Notes under the pieces: generated by a model
Told to the model about the DNA's origin: nothing
The model's input: only the letters and a program-made list of their open reading frames with translations
Database searches by the model: none
Position numbers and translations under genes: made by a program
Shown here: piece by piece, positions 24,011 through 35,039 of the stretch
Layout of the letters: every line of letters begins with the position of its first letter
How positions within the stretch are numbered: the stretch's first letter is position 1
From: Siphonodentalium dalli
Lineage: Eukaryota; Mollusca; Scaphopoda; Gadilida; Siphonodentaliidae
Direction of reading: 5' to 3'
Length of the DNA stretch: 64,000 nt
Assembly: GCA_032622095.1 (NCBI GenBank)
Contig: CP136062.1
Span: 9,327,710 to 9,391,709 of the forward strand

Positions 24011-24554
24011 TGTAGTATCACAGGAACATGCAGGCTGCATATAAATGTTATTGGCATGTGCTTTGATGTGAGCAAAACCAGTGTTTTCAACTTTTCCCGA
24101 ATGACCTTTAAGTGTGACCTTGACCTATAAAAATAACCGGTGACATTTACCTATATGTACACGTACATGAACTATCTTACCCAGACATATTATATTCTTA
24201 GATATGACCTGTTTTCCCATGGGAACAATAATATCTACATTTTCTGTACATTTTTTGCTCACTACAACAGGGCTAATAAATAATGGACAATTCATAAGCA
24301 TTTCAACGGTATATAACAATCCTATATGTACGAATTGGCATTAAACTTCTTCCTCTAATGGCCGCTCACCTATAACCATGTATCTGGTCAAAATACTACA
24401 CAATTGTGCTTATCACGAAAGGGTACCACCAACTTTGAAGGTCTATATCTCTTCAATGAGTTGATATTATTGGAAAAACTATATGTCTGCACTAAGCGGT
24501 GGTCCTCCAAATTACTTTATATATATTTTCGTCTCTCTACATCTTTAATTTCAA

Positions 24555-24905
24555 TCAAGTGGGTCGAAGTGACCTTGACTTTGACCTTTACATATGACCT
24601 TCACCTTCCCAAGAGGTGAACCTCATTTCAAAAGTTAGACAACAATAGGTGTTCATATTAACCAACATATTTTTTGAAATAATTGAAACAGTTCTCGCCA
24701 CACACGCAATTTAACAAATAGTTCCTAGTAAGTTAAAATCACCCCTCGTTGCCATGGACACAGAAATTCTGATATTTGTTCCAAATAGTGCTCTCTAAAA
24801 TTTGTGTATGTTGCATACATTGTCTTACTCTAAATGATGGCACCTTTGGCATTTGTGTTGCAATTAGTTCCGGGTTCAACCCTAATTCGCCTGTACTAAA
24901 TGGGA
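24555..24905 (-). repeat. Inverted-repeat element, right arm
   Basis: Reverse complement of 22466-22825. Contains TGACCTTGACTTTGACCTTT near 24570-24590, then AAAATCACCCCTCGTTGCCA and GGCACCTTTGGCATTTGTGT, ending at CCCTAATTCGCCTGTACTA. With the left arm it encloses about 1.7 kb. Confidence 0.82.
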
Positions 24906-26106
24906 GTCAGACAAGAATGGTCCGTTTTGCTGGATTATTCGTCATATGTTGTCCAAGAAAGACTATAGTTTGATTAAATTAGTCAAGTGTGCACAAACGA
25001 CGTACATATGCACTGATATGGAAGAATGGCTACAACTGAACTATCAGTGCTTAACAACACCGCTTTCGAAGAATGGCTGTGATGACTATTGTGTCGTAAT
25101 AGACATAAGCATTGACGTTTAATCTTAAAAAGTTATTCTTAGATGCACCCAAATACATTATTTGACAGTTTCCTTCATCTTCGCTCACTTATAATAATGA
25201 TTCATGATATTGGTGGCCCTCACATATGCAGGTAAATTACATGCCACAATTTCAGATTATTGACAGTGCTTCAATGTTAGAACAGTTCTCAATAGTTTGT
25301 TATTTCATGAAATTGTACTTGTAATTTCCACATACTGTGGAATTGAGTTCCACACCAGCCTTCAGATTGTATCTTGCTGTGTAGCACATCGGTGCGGTAG
25401 AGTTCTGATCCTTATCATAAATGTTGTATTGTGTATTTATCACACACAATACTACACATGTCACTGGGTGTTATGGTGCCAGAATATGAGCGGCAACATG
25501 CCCATAAAATTCATCAAGTCATGAGAATTTAAAAACAGATGTACATGTATCGGTGCTACTGAATTTGCTTTCAAAAGTCCTGTATGATTCATCCTTGTGA
25601 GATAATTTAATTCTATGCACATGCAAATTCCAGTAGGGTGGAACTACGGTTATTATATCTCGCCTATACCTATAGTTAGCTGTGATACAGATTCATTTTA
25701 TAAGCATGTTTGCGTTTTCTGGCACAGTATATCTATTTGGCTTTATGCATGGAACTCAATTCAAAACAAGCAAGGCATATTTATTAGTGTGTGACATCTG
25801 TCCGAAACTAGCATCCAAATATATGTCATGAATCAATCTCGCAACATCCCATGCACGTGTTGCATTCCATAGCTCTGATAATGGGTGACAATATATATGC
25901 TGTAATGTATCTCCCAAAAACTGTGTAAAAGATAGCCATATACATGTGGATAAATGCATGACATATTGACAGCTGTACGTGTGAACGTACACAAATGAAC
26001 ACATGGTGGTGGCTGGGATGTGTCGATAAGGGGAGTCTCTCCCAACGTTGGTCAGGATAATCAACAGTTGAAAGTTCATGCCTGGCATTAGTTGGAAATT
26101 TTAAAC

Positions 26107-26475
26107 CACATATGTGACCCGCCATATCAAATCCAGTCGGAAGTCAGGATTTTTTTACCCTGTGCAAATGCATTATCTTATATATGCGAGTCGACCATAG
26201 GTCGCCTCGCATATATAAGAGAAAGCACTGGCCTAACAATTTTTTACAATTTTAATAATTTGTTCTTGTATTCTTTAACAATTTTATAATTTCACCCATA
26301 CAGATCCCCAGACAAACATGAGCAGACGACACTCTTATATGTGCTTCTATATATGTGTGGGGCTCCATGCAGGGTAATGGACGTTTTTTTATTTTATGTC
26401 CTTTAAATTGTAAGAAACATTTATTTAAAAAACATGATAAATCCGACTGGATTTGATATGGCGGGTCACATATTA
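26107..26475. mobile_element. MITE with about 30-bp perfect terminal inverted repeats
   Basis: Left end ATGTGACCCGCCATATCAAA continuing to CCAGTCGGA (about 26110-26140); right end TCCGACTGG continuing to GGCGGGTCACAT (26443-26472) is its perfect reverse complement. An inner palindrome at 26178-26220 (CTTATATATGCGAG against CTCGCATATATAAG) adds a second hairpin. Length is about 370 bp with no coding capacity. The target duplication is not clear, so the superfamily is open. Confidence 0.82.
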
Positions 26476-26509
26476 TAAGTTGAAGGGCGAGTTGTTGCCG
26501 GATACGGTG

Positions 26510-26606
26510 TCATATGAGGCGAAGTGAGATTAATATCAGGCGAGGTGCGAGCCGAGCCCGAAATTTATCTCGCTGAGCCTCATATGTCACCGCAGCCGAC
26601 AACTAG
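26510..26606. repeat. Imperfect hairpin, arms about 40 bp
   Basis: GTTGTTGCCGGATACGGTGTCATATGAGGC... is mirrored by ...GCCTCATATGTCACCGCAGCCGACAAC, with about 20 bp between the arms. It lies just after the MITE and is GC-richer than its surroundings. Confidence 0.65.
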
Positions 26607-27455
26607 GAGTCCTGTAACGATTTGATCATGCTTGCCATGTGAGAATTTGAATTACTTGTATGAAGTTTATAGACTCTAGTAAGTTAAATGTGTCGTCTAG
26701 GGCCATTAACGTGTGTAACGTCATATTGACGCGCCATGGTCGTTGAACGTCAACGCATTGAGGCTATGTCTATCACCAGCAGTGGGACAACATATTGAGT
26801 TTGCTAGTTACTTTATGAGTCTTTAGAATTCCTCAAATATATCACATGCAGGTTTCGGTACATGGTACTATGTTTTTAAATTCACACAAAATGATTTTCG
26901 ACATATATCCCTTCTTTTTTTGGCGCCAAATACACCGAGTATATCCCCGAGGCGGCAAAGTTCTAGGAAATACAATATGGCGTCTATCGACCACATATGA
27001 ATCCATACCCCTTGTGGGTTTCAATATGGGGTCGGTGACAATCAAGGTGAACCTAATATGCCATCATCGCCTATGAGTAGATCTCCGTTCCCATTGGTCA
27101 ATCTAATAGGCCAGCATGATAAGGGTTGATATTGTTCTCATTGCGTGATATTCGAACCAGAATTTTTTTATATATGTTGTTTTTAGACTAAAAATAGCAT
27201 ATTTTATACCTTTTGTCAAAGTTTGGTCCGAAATGGCTATTAGTTTGAAATAAATATCCCAACTTTAGGGGTGTCAGAGGTTGGAAATCTCCAACAGTTT
27301 GAAAGCTTGAGGTACCATGCAGTTACAACTGGAACGTTTGAACCCAAGGGGGGGGTGGTACAAATGGATTGGTCTGGATCACGGAATATTTCAAGGTGTA
27401 GACAGCCACGTCACTCTGTGATGGATAGATCTGACATATTTCCTTCTCCTTTCAG

Positions 27456-27760
27456 GTTCTTCGGATACAACGAAAGACGATTATTCTCTGAAGCCTTTTG
27501 TCGCCAGATATAAACTATGGGAGCCTACTTGTGGGGGGAAACAAGTTCGCAGTGTATGTGTAAACGGCATCACCGATTTGCCCAAACTGTACACGTCGAA
27601 AAAGCTGTTTGTGAATAAACTGTATTACGACTTCCAGCACTATTCATACGATTGTCTGGAAGAATGGAATTTCAATCGGAGTAGAGATTATTACAGTGGG
27701 ACTTTGTTCTTCAGTGATTCTTACTACAGAAACTTGGACTTTGTAAAAAATAAATTTTAG
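27456..27760 (+). CDS. GT14 beta-1,6-N-acetylglucosaminyltransferase (GCNT-like), last coding exon
   Basis: About 101 residues forming the carboxyl end of the Branch domain, ending at TAG 27758-27760. Landmarks in order: LKPFVARYKLWEPTC, VRSVCVNGITDLP, LFVNKLYYDFQHYSYDCLEEW, FNRS (a potential N-glycan site), then YYRNLDFVKNKF at the end. The RSVC-x-G-x-x-DL-P, 'LF.NKF..D...DC.EEW' and 'FVKNK' blocks are classic for GCNT family members, whose cysteines form the disulfides that hold this lobe. The acceptor is TCCTTTCAG ending at 27455. The first two bases complete the Gly codon begun in the exon ending at 21474. The frame read from the TTG at 27578 is only part of this exon. No AATAAA is seen soon after the stop. 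Confidence 0.9.
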
Positions 27761-28266
27761 CTTAAAATGCAATACATGGTTATGTGAGTTTTTATTTTTG
27801 CTTGCTTGTTTGTATTATTTTACTTATATCTATTATTTGTCTATCTAACTAACTGCTCAAAATTGTTAATCACCGTAGTCATATTGTTATTTCGGAATAA
27901 TAATTGGTAAATTATACTTCCGTGGTGTAACTGAGGAAGTATATTGGTTTTCCATTGTGGCCGTTTTCCGTTTAACTGGAAATACTCAGAAACTAATGGC
28001 AATATGAACGCGAAATATCCAGCGAATGTAGGCATCTAAGGCCTACTGAAATTAAAGGTATCCGGATTTCGGCCCAACGTTTTTTCGGAGTTATCGCCTT
28101 TTACAATTATTATACTTCCATGGTGTAACCAAGGATGTTTATTGTTTTCTATTGAGGCAGTGTTCCGTTTAATTGGAAATATCGCCCTTTTACGATTATT
28201 ATACTTCCATGGTTTAGCATGGAAGTATATTGTTTTTGTGATTTTTCCTTTTTCTCTATTATTATT
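27761..28266. repeat. 3' flank of the GT14 gene with hairpin-headed repeat modules
   Basis: Contains three heads of a dispersed family: TATACTTCC(A/G)TGG..., near 27915, 28108 and 28198. The complete ones fold as TACTTCCAT...ATGGAAGTA hairpins. Each head is preceded by 'gagttat(c/g)gcc(c)ttttacaattatta', as if successive copies had inserted into the same word of an older copy. Non-coding. Confidence 0.65.
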
Positions 28267-28916
28267 ATTATACTTCCATATTTTAATATGGAAGTATATT
28301 GTTATTCAATTTTTTATTTTTCACTATTATTATTATTTATTATTTTTAATATATTTTGAAACCCTTATATCTCAGAACGTTTAAAAGTTAAAGCATTGAA
28401 ATTTGGTAGGTATATGCACCATGCCAAGATGCATGGTAATGGAGCATTTAGGTTTGTGTCCTAACTTGCTTACCAGAGTTATGGCCCTTAAACAAAAAAA
28501 TTGGAAAAAGTTTGTGCGCAGATTTTCTCCTGTAAGAAGTCAAGCAGCTGAATTCGGTTCTCGTAATCGTGTTAACTAACGAAAGGGCACGAATCGGGGA
28601 AATTTTCACCAAGGTCTGAAAACAATTTGTTGACCCGGGGAGGGGTGCAAAATTTGTCAATTTTTTTCTTGTCACTGATTCCAACCATTTTTACTGTCGG
28701 GTATCTATACGATGTACTGATGCTACTCGTGAAAGAATTTTGTAAATCGGGTGAGAAATGACCAAGTTATAACACATCGAAAAATGTACTAATAAAGTCC
28801 ATGTGTAGAAAGTGCTTGTGTCCCGATCTTCTCCTAGACGAAGCGCAACAGCTGGATTTGCTCTATGTGAGCGTCTTAAACATAGACAGAAGACCAAACC
28901 AGGACATTTTGACAAA
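28267..28916. repeat. 650-bp repeat, first copy of a near-identical pair
   Basis: Begins with the hairpin TATACTTCCATATT/AATATGGAAGTATA and includes CTTATATCTCAGAACGTTTA, CCAGAGTTATGGCCCTTAAA and GACCCGGGGAGGGGTGCAAA. Copy two starts 1,246 bp later. I count about six differences, near 99% identity. The minus-strand frames of 78 and 112 codons follow the repeat and are not genes. Confidence 0.9.
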
Positions 28917-29512
28917 GGTCGGCTCAATTTTGTCCGGGCTAGGGGAGGGGCAAAAGTTGTAAAAAAATTCTTGTCGCTGATTTGAACTAAACTTGTTGTG
29001 AAGTATCTATAAGATGTACTGAGTGTCATTATGAGTGAATTTTATGAATCGGTTGACAAATGTAGAAATTGTGGCCCCTTCCTTTTTTTCAAGTTTACAT
29101 AAAATGCACTATGAATTTAAATTCCTTCAACCAATCGTCACGTGTTTGATGTCATTCGATGGGGAATTTCTAGTACTTCTAAACGATTACCCACTTGCCG
29201 TAGTATGTCGATAGAGGCGAGAGACATTCGAAAAGTATAAACTGAACAACATACATATTGGCCTACATAGTAAAATATCGGCGCAATACCTCACCAAAAC
29301 CCTGGTAAATATTATAGGGGCATAAAATATGAACACAATGGCGCAAATATTAGCTCGATATCTCGAAAATTGGCCGATATATGGCGACTTTTCTACCCGC
29401 GTCATCAAATTTCGAGGCATGGGTGGGGGTCACACCAGAACGTTCCAACTGAACACAGAAATGTCAATAAACCATACTATCGACATTCCAATCAATTCCG
29501 AGCGATTCCCTT
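28917..29512. other. Spacer between the two 650-bp repeats
   Basis: No gene recognised. It continues the copy-one text for a short way (GGGGAGGGGCAAAAGTTGT) and then becomes unrelated DNA up to 29512. Confidence 0.4.
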
Positions 29513-30162
29513 ATTATACTTCCATATTTTAATATGGAAGTATATTGTTATTCAATTTTTTATTTTTCACTATTATTATTATTTATTATTCTTAATATAT
29601 TTTGAAACCCTTATATCTCAGAACGTTTAAAAGTTAAAGCATTGAAATTCGGTAGGTATATGCACCATGCCAAGATGCATGGTAATGGAGCATTTAGGTT
29701 TGTGTCCTAACTTGCTTACCAGAGTTATGGCCCTTAAACAAAAAAATTGGAAAAAGTTTGTGCGCAGATTTTCTCCTGTAAGAAGTCAAGCAGCTGAATT
29801 CGGTTCTCGTAATCGTGTTAATTAACGAAAGGGCACGAATCGGGGAAATTTTCACCAAGGTCCGAAAACAATTTGTTGACCCGGGGAGGGGTGCAAAATT
29901 TGTCAATTTTTTTCTTGTCACCGATTCCAACCATTTTTACTGTCGGGTATCTATACGATGTACTGATGCTACTCGTGAAAGAATTTTGTAAATCGGGTGA
30001 GAAATGACCAAGTTATAACACATCGAAAAATGTACTAATAAAGTCCATGTGTAGAAAGTGCTTGTGTCCCGATCTTCTCCTAGACGAAGCGCAACAGCTG
30101 GATTTGCTCTATGTGAGCGTCTTAAACATAGACAGAAGACCAAACCAGGACATTTTGACAAT
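29513..30162. repeat. 650-bp repeat, second copy
   Basis: Near-identical to 28267-28916; similarity stops at ACATTTTGACAA (30151-30162). A third, more diverged copy lies at 35248-35880. Confidence 0.9.
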
Positions 30163-31395
30163 GTCAAAAATTACACCAATGACCACTGGCGATATATTTC
30201 AACATCCATTCATGTTCGGCGCACTGTATTAATTGTTGTATTGGCTAATGGGTAATCACTCAAAACAAAGTCGGCTGTCTGTCTTGCCGACCGGCCGTGA
30301 TTATGCGGTTTTGTCACGATGCGGCTTAAAAATGACATATTTTGAGTCCAAAAACGGTCGAAATTCATTAGTTTTAGAATAGTAGTTCATTTTGTTACAA
30401 AAAAAATTCTCGACTTTGATATTTGAAAAACGAAACTGTGGTGTCAGCCGTATAATGTTATAACACTTCTCCGCATGGACCACGTTTTCCTAAAGCACAA
30501 TCCGTCTATGCGCGGACTTTCGCTTGCAGTTCTCAATTCAATTGAAACTATTTTATATCCGTTCGCGTACCCGTAAACCATTTTTTAATATTATATTTTT
30601 TAATTGAATGAACGGGAGTCAGCGTATCCCGTCCGACGCCCCAACCTTGCCTCCCCTTAGTCGCTAATTTTGGTATCATAATTTCGGAACGTGACACTTT
30701 GCGGTTTGGTATTGGTTTACCATCTGACATAGTGCATACTTTTGTTGAATTCAGATCTGACCATTTAAAAACTGTCTCTTTATCATCTGTATGTGTCACG
30801 AGTGAAAATATATGACTTTATTGTCCGACTGTTAAGACCGCCGATTGCATATTTCGCATTAATTGGACGAGACGTAATGTAAAGTCTTATAACTTACGAA
30901 TAGGCGACAACGTCGACGTCGTACATTCGTTCGCTACTCGGAAAATATACAATAAATGCCTTAAAGCGCCGACTAATTCACCACCTGCGTGTATTCAAGA
31001 ATATGAATCACACCAAAATTAAGCGAATTGCATATGGAATGTGTAGGTATAAGCTGCCATGTATATATCATTTCCAGAATGCTACCATTTCATGACAATC
31101 TATTTGCTAAAATAAAACACCTTAAACTGTTGGGAACATCGCGATATAGGCAAGCGAGCAAAGAGAGTTTATTGTCATCATACCATACGCTATTTCGCTG
31201 TTCCGAAATGGGTGGTCGTTCAATGTAGCATAATTACATTGAACGACATATATAAGTATGTTTTTGTGTGAATAACGATTGTTAACTTGGTATTATGAAC
31301 TTATGCATGACTGTGAAGACTTGCAATAACATATTAAATGGTAAAATACGCGCATTCATATCCGTATATTTTACAAGCTCGACATGCTATATTTG
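30163..31395. other. Unassigned intergenic DNA
   Basis: No gene, tandem repeat or clear terminal repeats recognised. The short frames here (for example 30548-30799 minus, 31028-31228 plus) have no domain. Confidence 0.4.
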
Positions 31396-31399
31396 TTTA

Positions 31400-31945
31400 T
31401 GGTATACCAGGGGGGGGTGAAAAAAAAATTTGGGGTGGGTGGGTGGTCAAAGCCACCAACAAGCAATTTTTTCCGCAACTAAAAAAAAAATTCCTGCTTG
31501 TTTTTTAGTGTTTTGGCAATGAGTTGGGCTTCAAAACCACTTTGAAAGAGAGAAATAATGTAATTCTAACTGTAAACTGACTGCAGGCAGTTATCGTGTT
31601 GTATTTTGTTGCAAATTTTTAAATCCAAGATGGCCGCTGGCAGCCATGTTTTTTTGGCCGAATGACCTCAAAATGACTCATTCCTATTTACATGTCCATG
31701 TTAACATCCATGATAAATAGTATGCACAGAAATTCATATACAGCTGTTTACAGTGAATTTCCCCCCGCAAATCTCTGTTTTAGTGTTAAAAGGGGGGGTG
31801 GGTGTCAAAAAATGGTCGGAAAAAACTGCCGAAAACGGAAAAAAATTTGGCGAAGGGGGTGGTTGGGTACAAAAAATGATCGAAAGGGAAAAAATGCCAT
31901 ACGTGCCTGAATTTTTTTTCCGACCCCCCCCCTGGGTATACTACC
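31400..31945. mobile_element. Probable MITE with G-tract terminal repeats
   Basis: The left end near 31403-31430 reads CCAGGGGGGGGTGAAAAAAA. The right end near 31915-31942 reads TTTTTTTCCGACCCCCCC followed by CCCTGG, its approximate reverse complement. Both sides are flanked by GTATA. It contains an AAGATGGCCGC word and long homopolymers, with no transposase. The low-complexity ends lower confidence. Confidence 0.5.
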
Positions 31946-32630
31946 GTTTCAACACATCAGCTATTTATCATTTTGCTGGTGAGAAGGCGTATGTTCAGTT
32001 TGGTGCTATTTATGTGCACAGAAAAGGCACCATTACTCGGGAAAGCAACATACCGAAATGCATATAGATGTACGCGAATCATGTTACGTTCTCACACAAT
32101 GCAGCTTTCCCAAATCCGCGCTCTTTAAAATAGAATTGGCTGCATGACTGGCCTACTTCTGATGGCACAGTGTGTTACGCACCTGTCCGATTAAGTCGCT
32201 TTGAACCCAAAATGTATACAAAATTCGCACAAGCTGTGGAAAAGTTCGCGATCTTGGACAGTCAGTACAATCGGTTGGACAGTCAGTACAATCGGTATAA
32301 ACGTTTGTAATGACATAACGTGTCTTGACAGCATTACCTGTTATGCTATATTGATATGTTTCTAAATTATATTTAATGCTTGATTCCTGATACACATATA
32401 TAGTGACATTTCAGTGATCTTTCTAGAGCGTTCCCGAGCATGATAGAACTTCAAATAAAACATATTCGCCTTTGTCCCATTCTGGTGATTTGGGCTCGTT
32501 TTTAGCATGTTACTAATTTTATAATAAGACGTAATCAAGACATGTGTTATCAGTTGTGTGAGTGATTGCCATTCGCGCATAATTATTTCATAAATAAATA
32601 TATCCGCTGCACGTAGATATAACCGTCACT
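31946..32630. other. Unassigned DNA with dispersed-repeat pieces
   Basis: About 32150-32220 (ACGCACCTGTCCGATTAAGTCGCTT) resembles 44775-44805. About 32455-32490 (CATATTCGCCTTTGTCCCAT) resembles 44220-44250. A short direct repeat (CAGTCAGTACAATCGGT) is at 32259-32295. Confidence 0.45.
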
Positions 32631-33130
32631 TACAGTACTGGCCGTTGAAATCACTGACCCGACAAACTGATAAACCAAGACTTAACACTTGGCAAATTAC
32701 AGATCGGCATTGATTTAAAACTTCGCACTTCATTGTGGACAGACTATAACTATCCGTATATTTCACGAGAATATACCATCCCATAGCAGTTATAATTTTT
32801 AACATCTCAAGTCTTTAATTTGGAATATAGGCACAAGAGATAGACACATGTGTGCATGTGGAACCCGTGCATGTTCTTTATTCCCGTTGCCAATTAAATA
32901 TATATATTGTACACATGTGGGTATGTATACTAATAAAACCGAACTGTGTGTGTGTTCATTTGTTTGTCGGTCTGACCTGCTATTGGTGCCCAACCGGTTG
33001 GATCATGACAAACTAAAATTGGAACACACGGTGAATTGTCACGTGGAGTGTCATGGGATAGGTGCATCTGACGTCGTGTGATTTAATTTGGAATTCATGA
33101 ATAATTTAATAACATGCTTACATCTATATC

Positions 33131-33304
33131 TACAGTATGCCCTAAGTAATCGACTCCTTAAACATAGCAGAATTATGGGTAATATTTCAGGATTTAGTGG
33201 GAAATATAGCCTGCTGACATTCATCCGAAAGCTCTCCTGAATCCCGAAAAGTTACCCATAATTCTGCTGTGTTTAAGGGGTCGATTACATAGGGCATTAC
33301 TGTA
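33131..33304. mobile_element. Tc1/mariner-type MITE, 174 bp
   Basis: TIRs of about 50 bp: TACAGTATGCCCTAAGTAAT... at 33131 mirrors ...TCGATTACATAGGGCATTACTGTA ending 33304. The central arms (CAGAATTATGGGTAA against TTACCCATAATTCTG) are exact. It is flanked by TA on both sides, the mariner target duplication, and its ends begin CAGT. It carries no transposase, so it would depend on one supplied in trans. Confidence 0.85.
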
Positions 33305-33625
33305 TATTTGCGAATTTCTGTCTGTCTGCCTGTGTCTGTATTCTACAAAAATTACAGGAGACCATCTAGATGATACCAAAGGGTCTACTAGGGGTCACTT
33401 TTTACGAGAAATATAATTTCAAAAGTAGCCTCATTCTTAATCTTTTATTTTTGCGAACTGATGTGTTTATGATGTTCATGTATCATAATATAAGGTCTGA
33501 AGTATGCATGGTTGTAACTAAATAAATACTTCAATAGTTGTGGAACGGATTAATCGAGATAAATAAAATTACGATCGAAAAGGTGAGCCACTACTTATAT
33601 TCCATGACTTTTTAAAGTTATAGAT
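33305..33625 (-). repeat. Reverse-strand copy of the (CAGA)n-tailed repeat
   Basis: Reads on the minus strand as the tail module found at 40385-40545 (lysine-coding-like CTCGTAAAAAG, CCCTTTGGCATCATCTAGAT-like phrase, then CAGACAGA). It is fused to the head module found at 37858-38040, so it is an internally deleted copy of 37722-40560. Confidence 0.65.
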
Positions 33626-34739
33626 ATAGTTAGAATTATTGTGGTTATGGTTACGGCTAGAGCATGGTTATGCTTATAGAAACATTTAGTATTGGGACAT
33701 GGTACGGGTTGCCGATAGGTATGGTTATGATTAAGATTTGGGTTATGGGAAAGGTAATGATTGAGAGGGGATTTGGATTGGAATATATATGATAATAATA
33801 TGGAAGTATCAAACTTCCAATAGGAAGTTTTAAAATTCTAGTTATTATTATTCTCCTTCTTAGCAATTTTATAATGATCATAGCTCATTAAGTACAACAG
33901 TTAGAAATCTGAAACTTTGTATGTATATATATGTATACAAGCTCTAGTGCTTAGGCCTATTGATAATCATGTCCTCTCTTGATTTGCAGAGTTATCTCCC
34001 TTTATGTGAAAAATTGGGGTTTTCAGAACTTCGAAAATATAAGGAGTACAGCGCTGAAATTTGGTCGATATATAAATCTTGATATCCACTGAAGCATGAG
34101 CTCATCATAAACTTTGTCCGTCTTTCCTTTCAAGAGTTATCTCCCATAAATAGGTCAACCTCGAAAACATTCTGATCGCCTGTCCTCACACATTAAGAAA
34201 GATAGCTGGATTTAGTTTCTATGGTAGTGCTGGCCGTTGTTAATATACTACACAAACAAAATTGACAGGGTCGGACATTACATTTTTGGGTTGGGGTGGG
34301 GACGAAATTTTTCAAAAAACAATATTGCTGTCGATTCACACCAAACTCGATACATCGAACCCCTGTATCAAGTCGTTCGTGCAGATGAACGAATTTTGAA
34401 AATCCACTAAGAAATACCAGAGTTATGGCCCTTCGAAATTCATGTTTGTGGAATTGACTGCTTGTAGCCAGATCTAATCCGAAACGGTCAGAACGTGTGG
34501 CTTATATCATATGCATTTGTGTTGAGCTATGTGAGGACACCAAATGAGCCAAATTTCGTGACTGTCTGATCAGATTTGGGTATTCTGGGGGAGGGGTGAT
34601 CACTGGTTCAAAAATTATTTGTTTGCCAAATTGGACCAAACTCAGAATAATTTATCTATGGAACGCGCTGATCCAAAACTGAAAGAATTTTGAAAATCCA
34701 TTGATAAATACCAGAGTTGTGCTTATTTGTACTTCAGAC

Positions 34740-35030
34740 ACATTTGTGTTTAAGGACTGGGGTTAGAGTTATATCTGGGTTCAGTTTTATGGCCAGGGTT
34801 AGGGTCATAGCCAGGCTTAGGGTTAGTGTTATGGCAACAATAAGGGTGGCGGGATGGGGTGGTGGGTGGGATCTCATTATACAGATTATTTATGTGGGCA
34901 GTAGCCTCTATACGGGCGCCTGCGGCGCATAAGCTACTTGGGGTGGCGGGATGGGGTGGTGGGTGGGATCTCATTATGTTATGGCAACAATAAGGGTTGA
35001 GCTTTTGATTTAAGGTTAGCAAAATCGAAC
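34740..35030. repeat. TTAGGG-like degenerate tract and a duplicated 35-bp phrase
   Basis: 34760-34850 is rich in GGGTTAG/AGGGTTA words, and GGTGGCGGGATGGGGTGGTG followed by GGTGGGATCTCATTAT occurs twice (about 34844 and 34939). A related GGTTAGTGTTATGG tract lies at 41995-42080. Too degenerate to be telomeric. Confidence 0.6.
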
Positions 35031-35039
35031 GGGACTGCC

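Larger units (their letters stand above)
21475..27455 (+). other. Intron of the GT14 gene (about 6 kb)
   Basis: Begins GTGGGT and ends CCTTTCAG. The phase is 1 on both sides. It is filled with mobile DNA: an inverted-repeat element with a LINE fragment inside (22466-24905), a MITE (26107-26475) and a hairpin (26510-26606). The stretches 21475-22465, 24906-26106 and 26607-27455 hold no recognised gene or repeat; short frames there are chance. Confidence 0.8.

Noticed and set aside
27271-27513. 80-codon frame before the last GT14 exon
   Set aside because: It is intron sequence read in a different phase from the exon and crosses the CCTTTCAG acceptor.
28448-30167. Paired minus-strand frames of 78 and 76-112 codons in two places
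   Set aside because: They are duplicated because the 650-bp repeat is duplicated; the third copy does not keep them.
34740-34850. Interstitial telomere (GGGTTAG words)
   Set aside because: The words are irregularly spaced and mixed with other text; no run of exact TTAGGG units.
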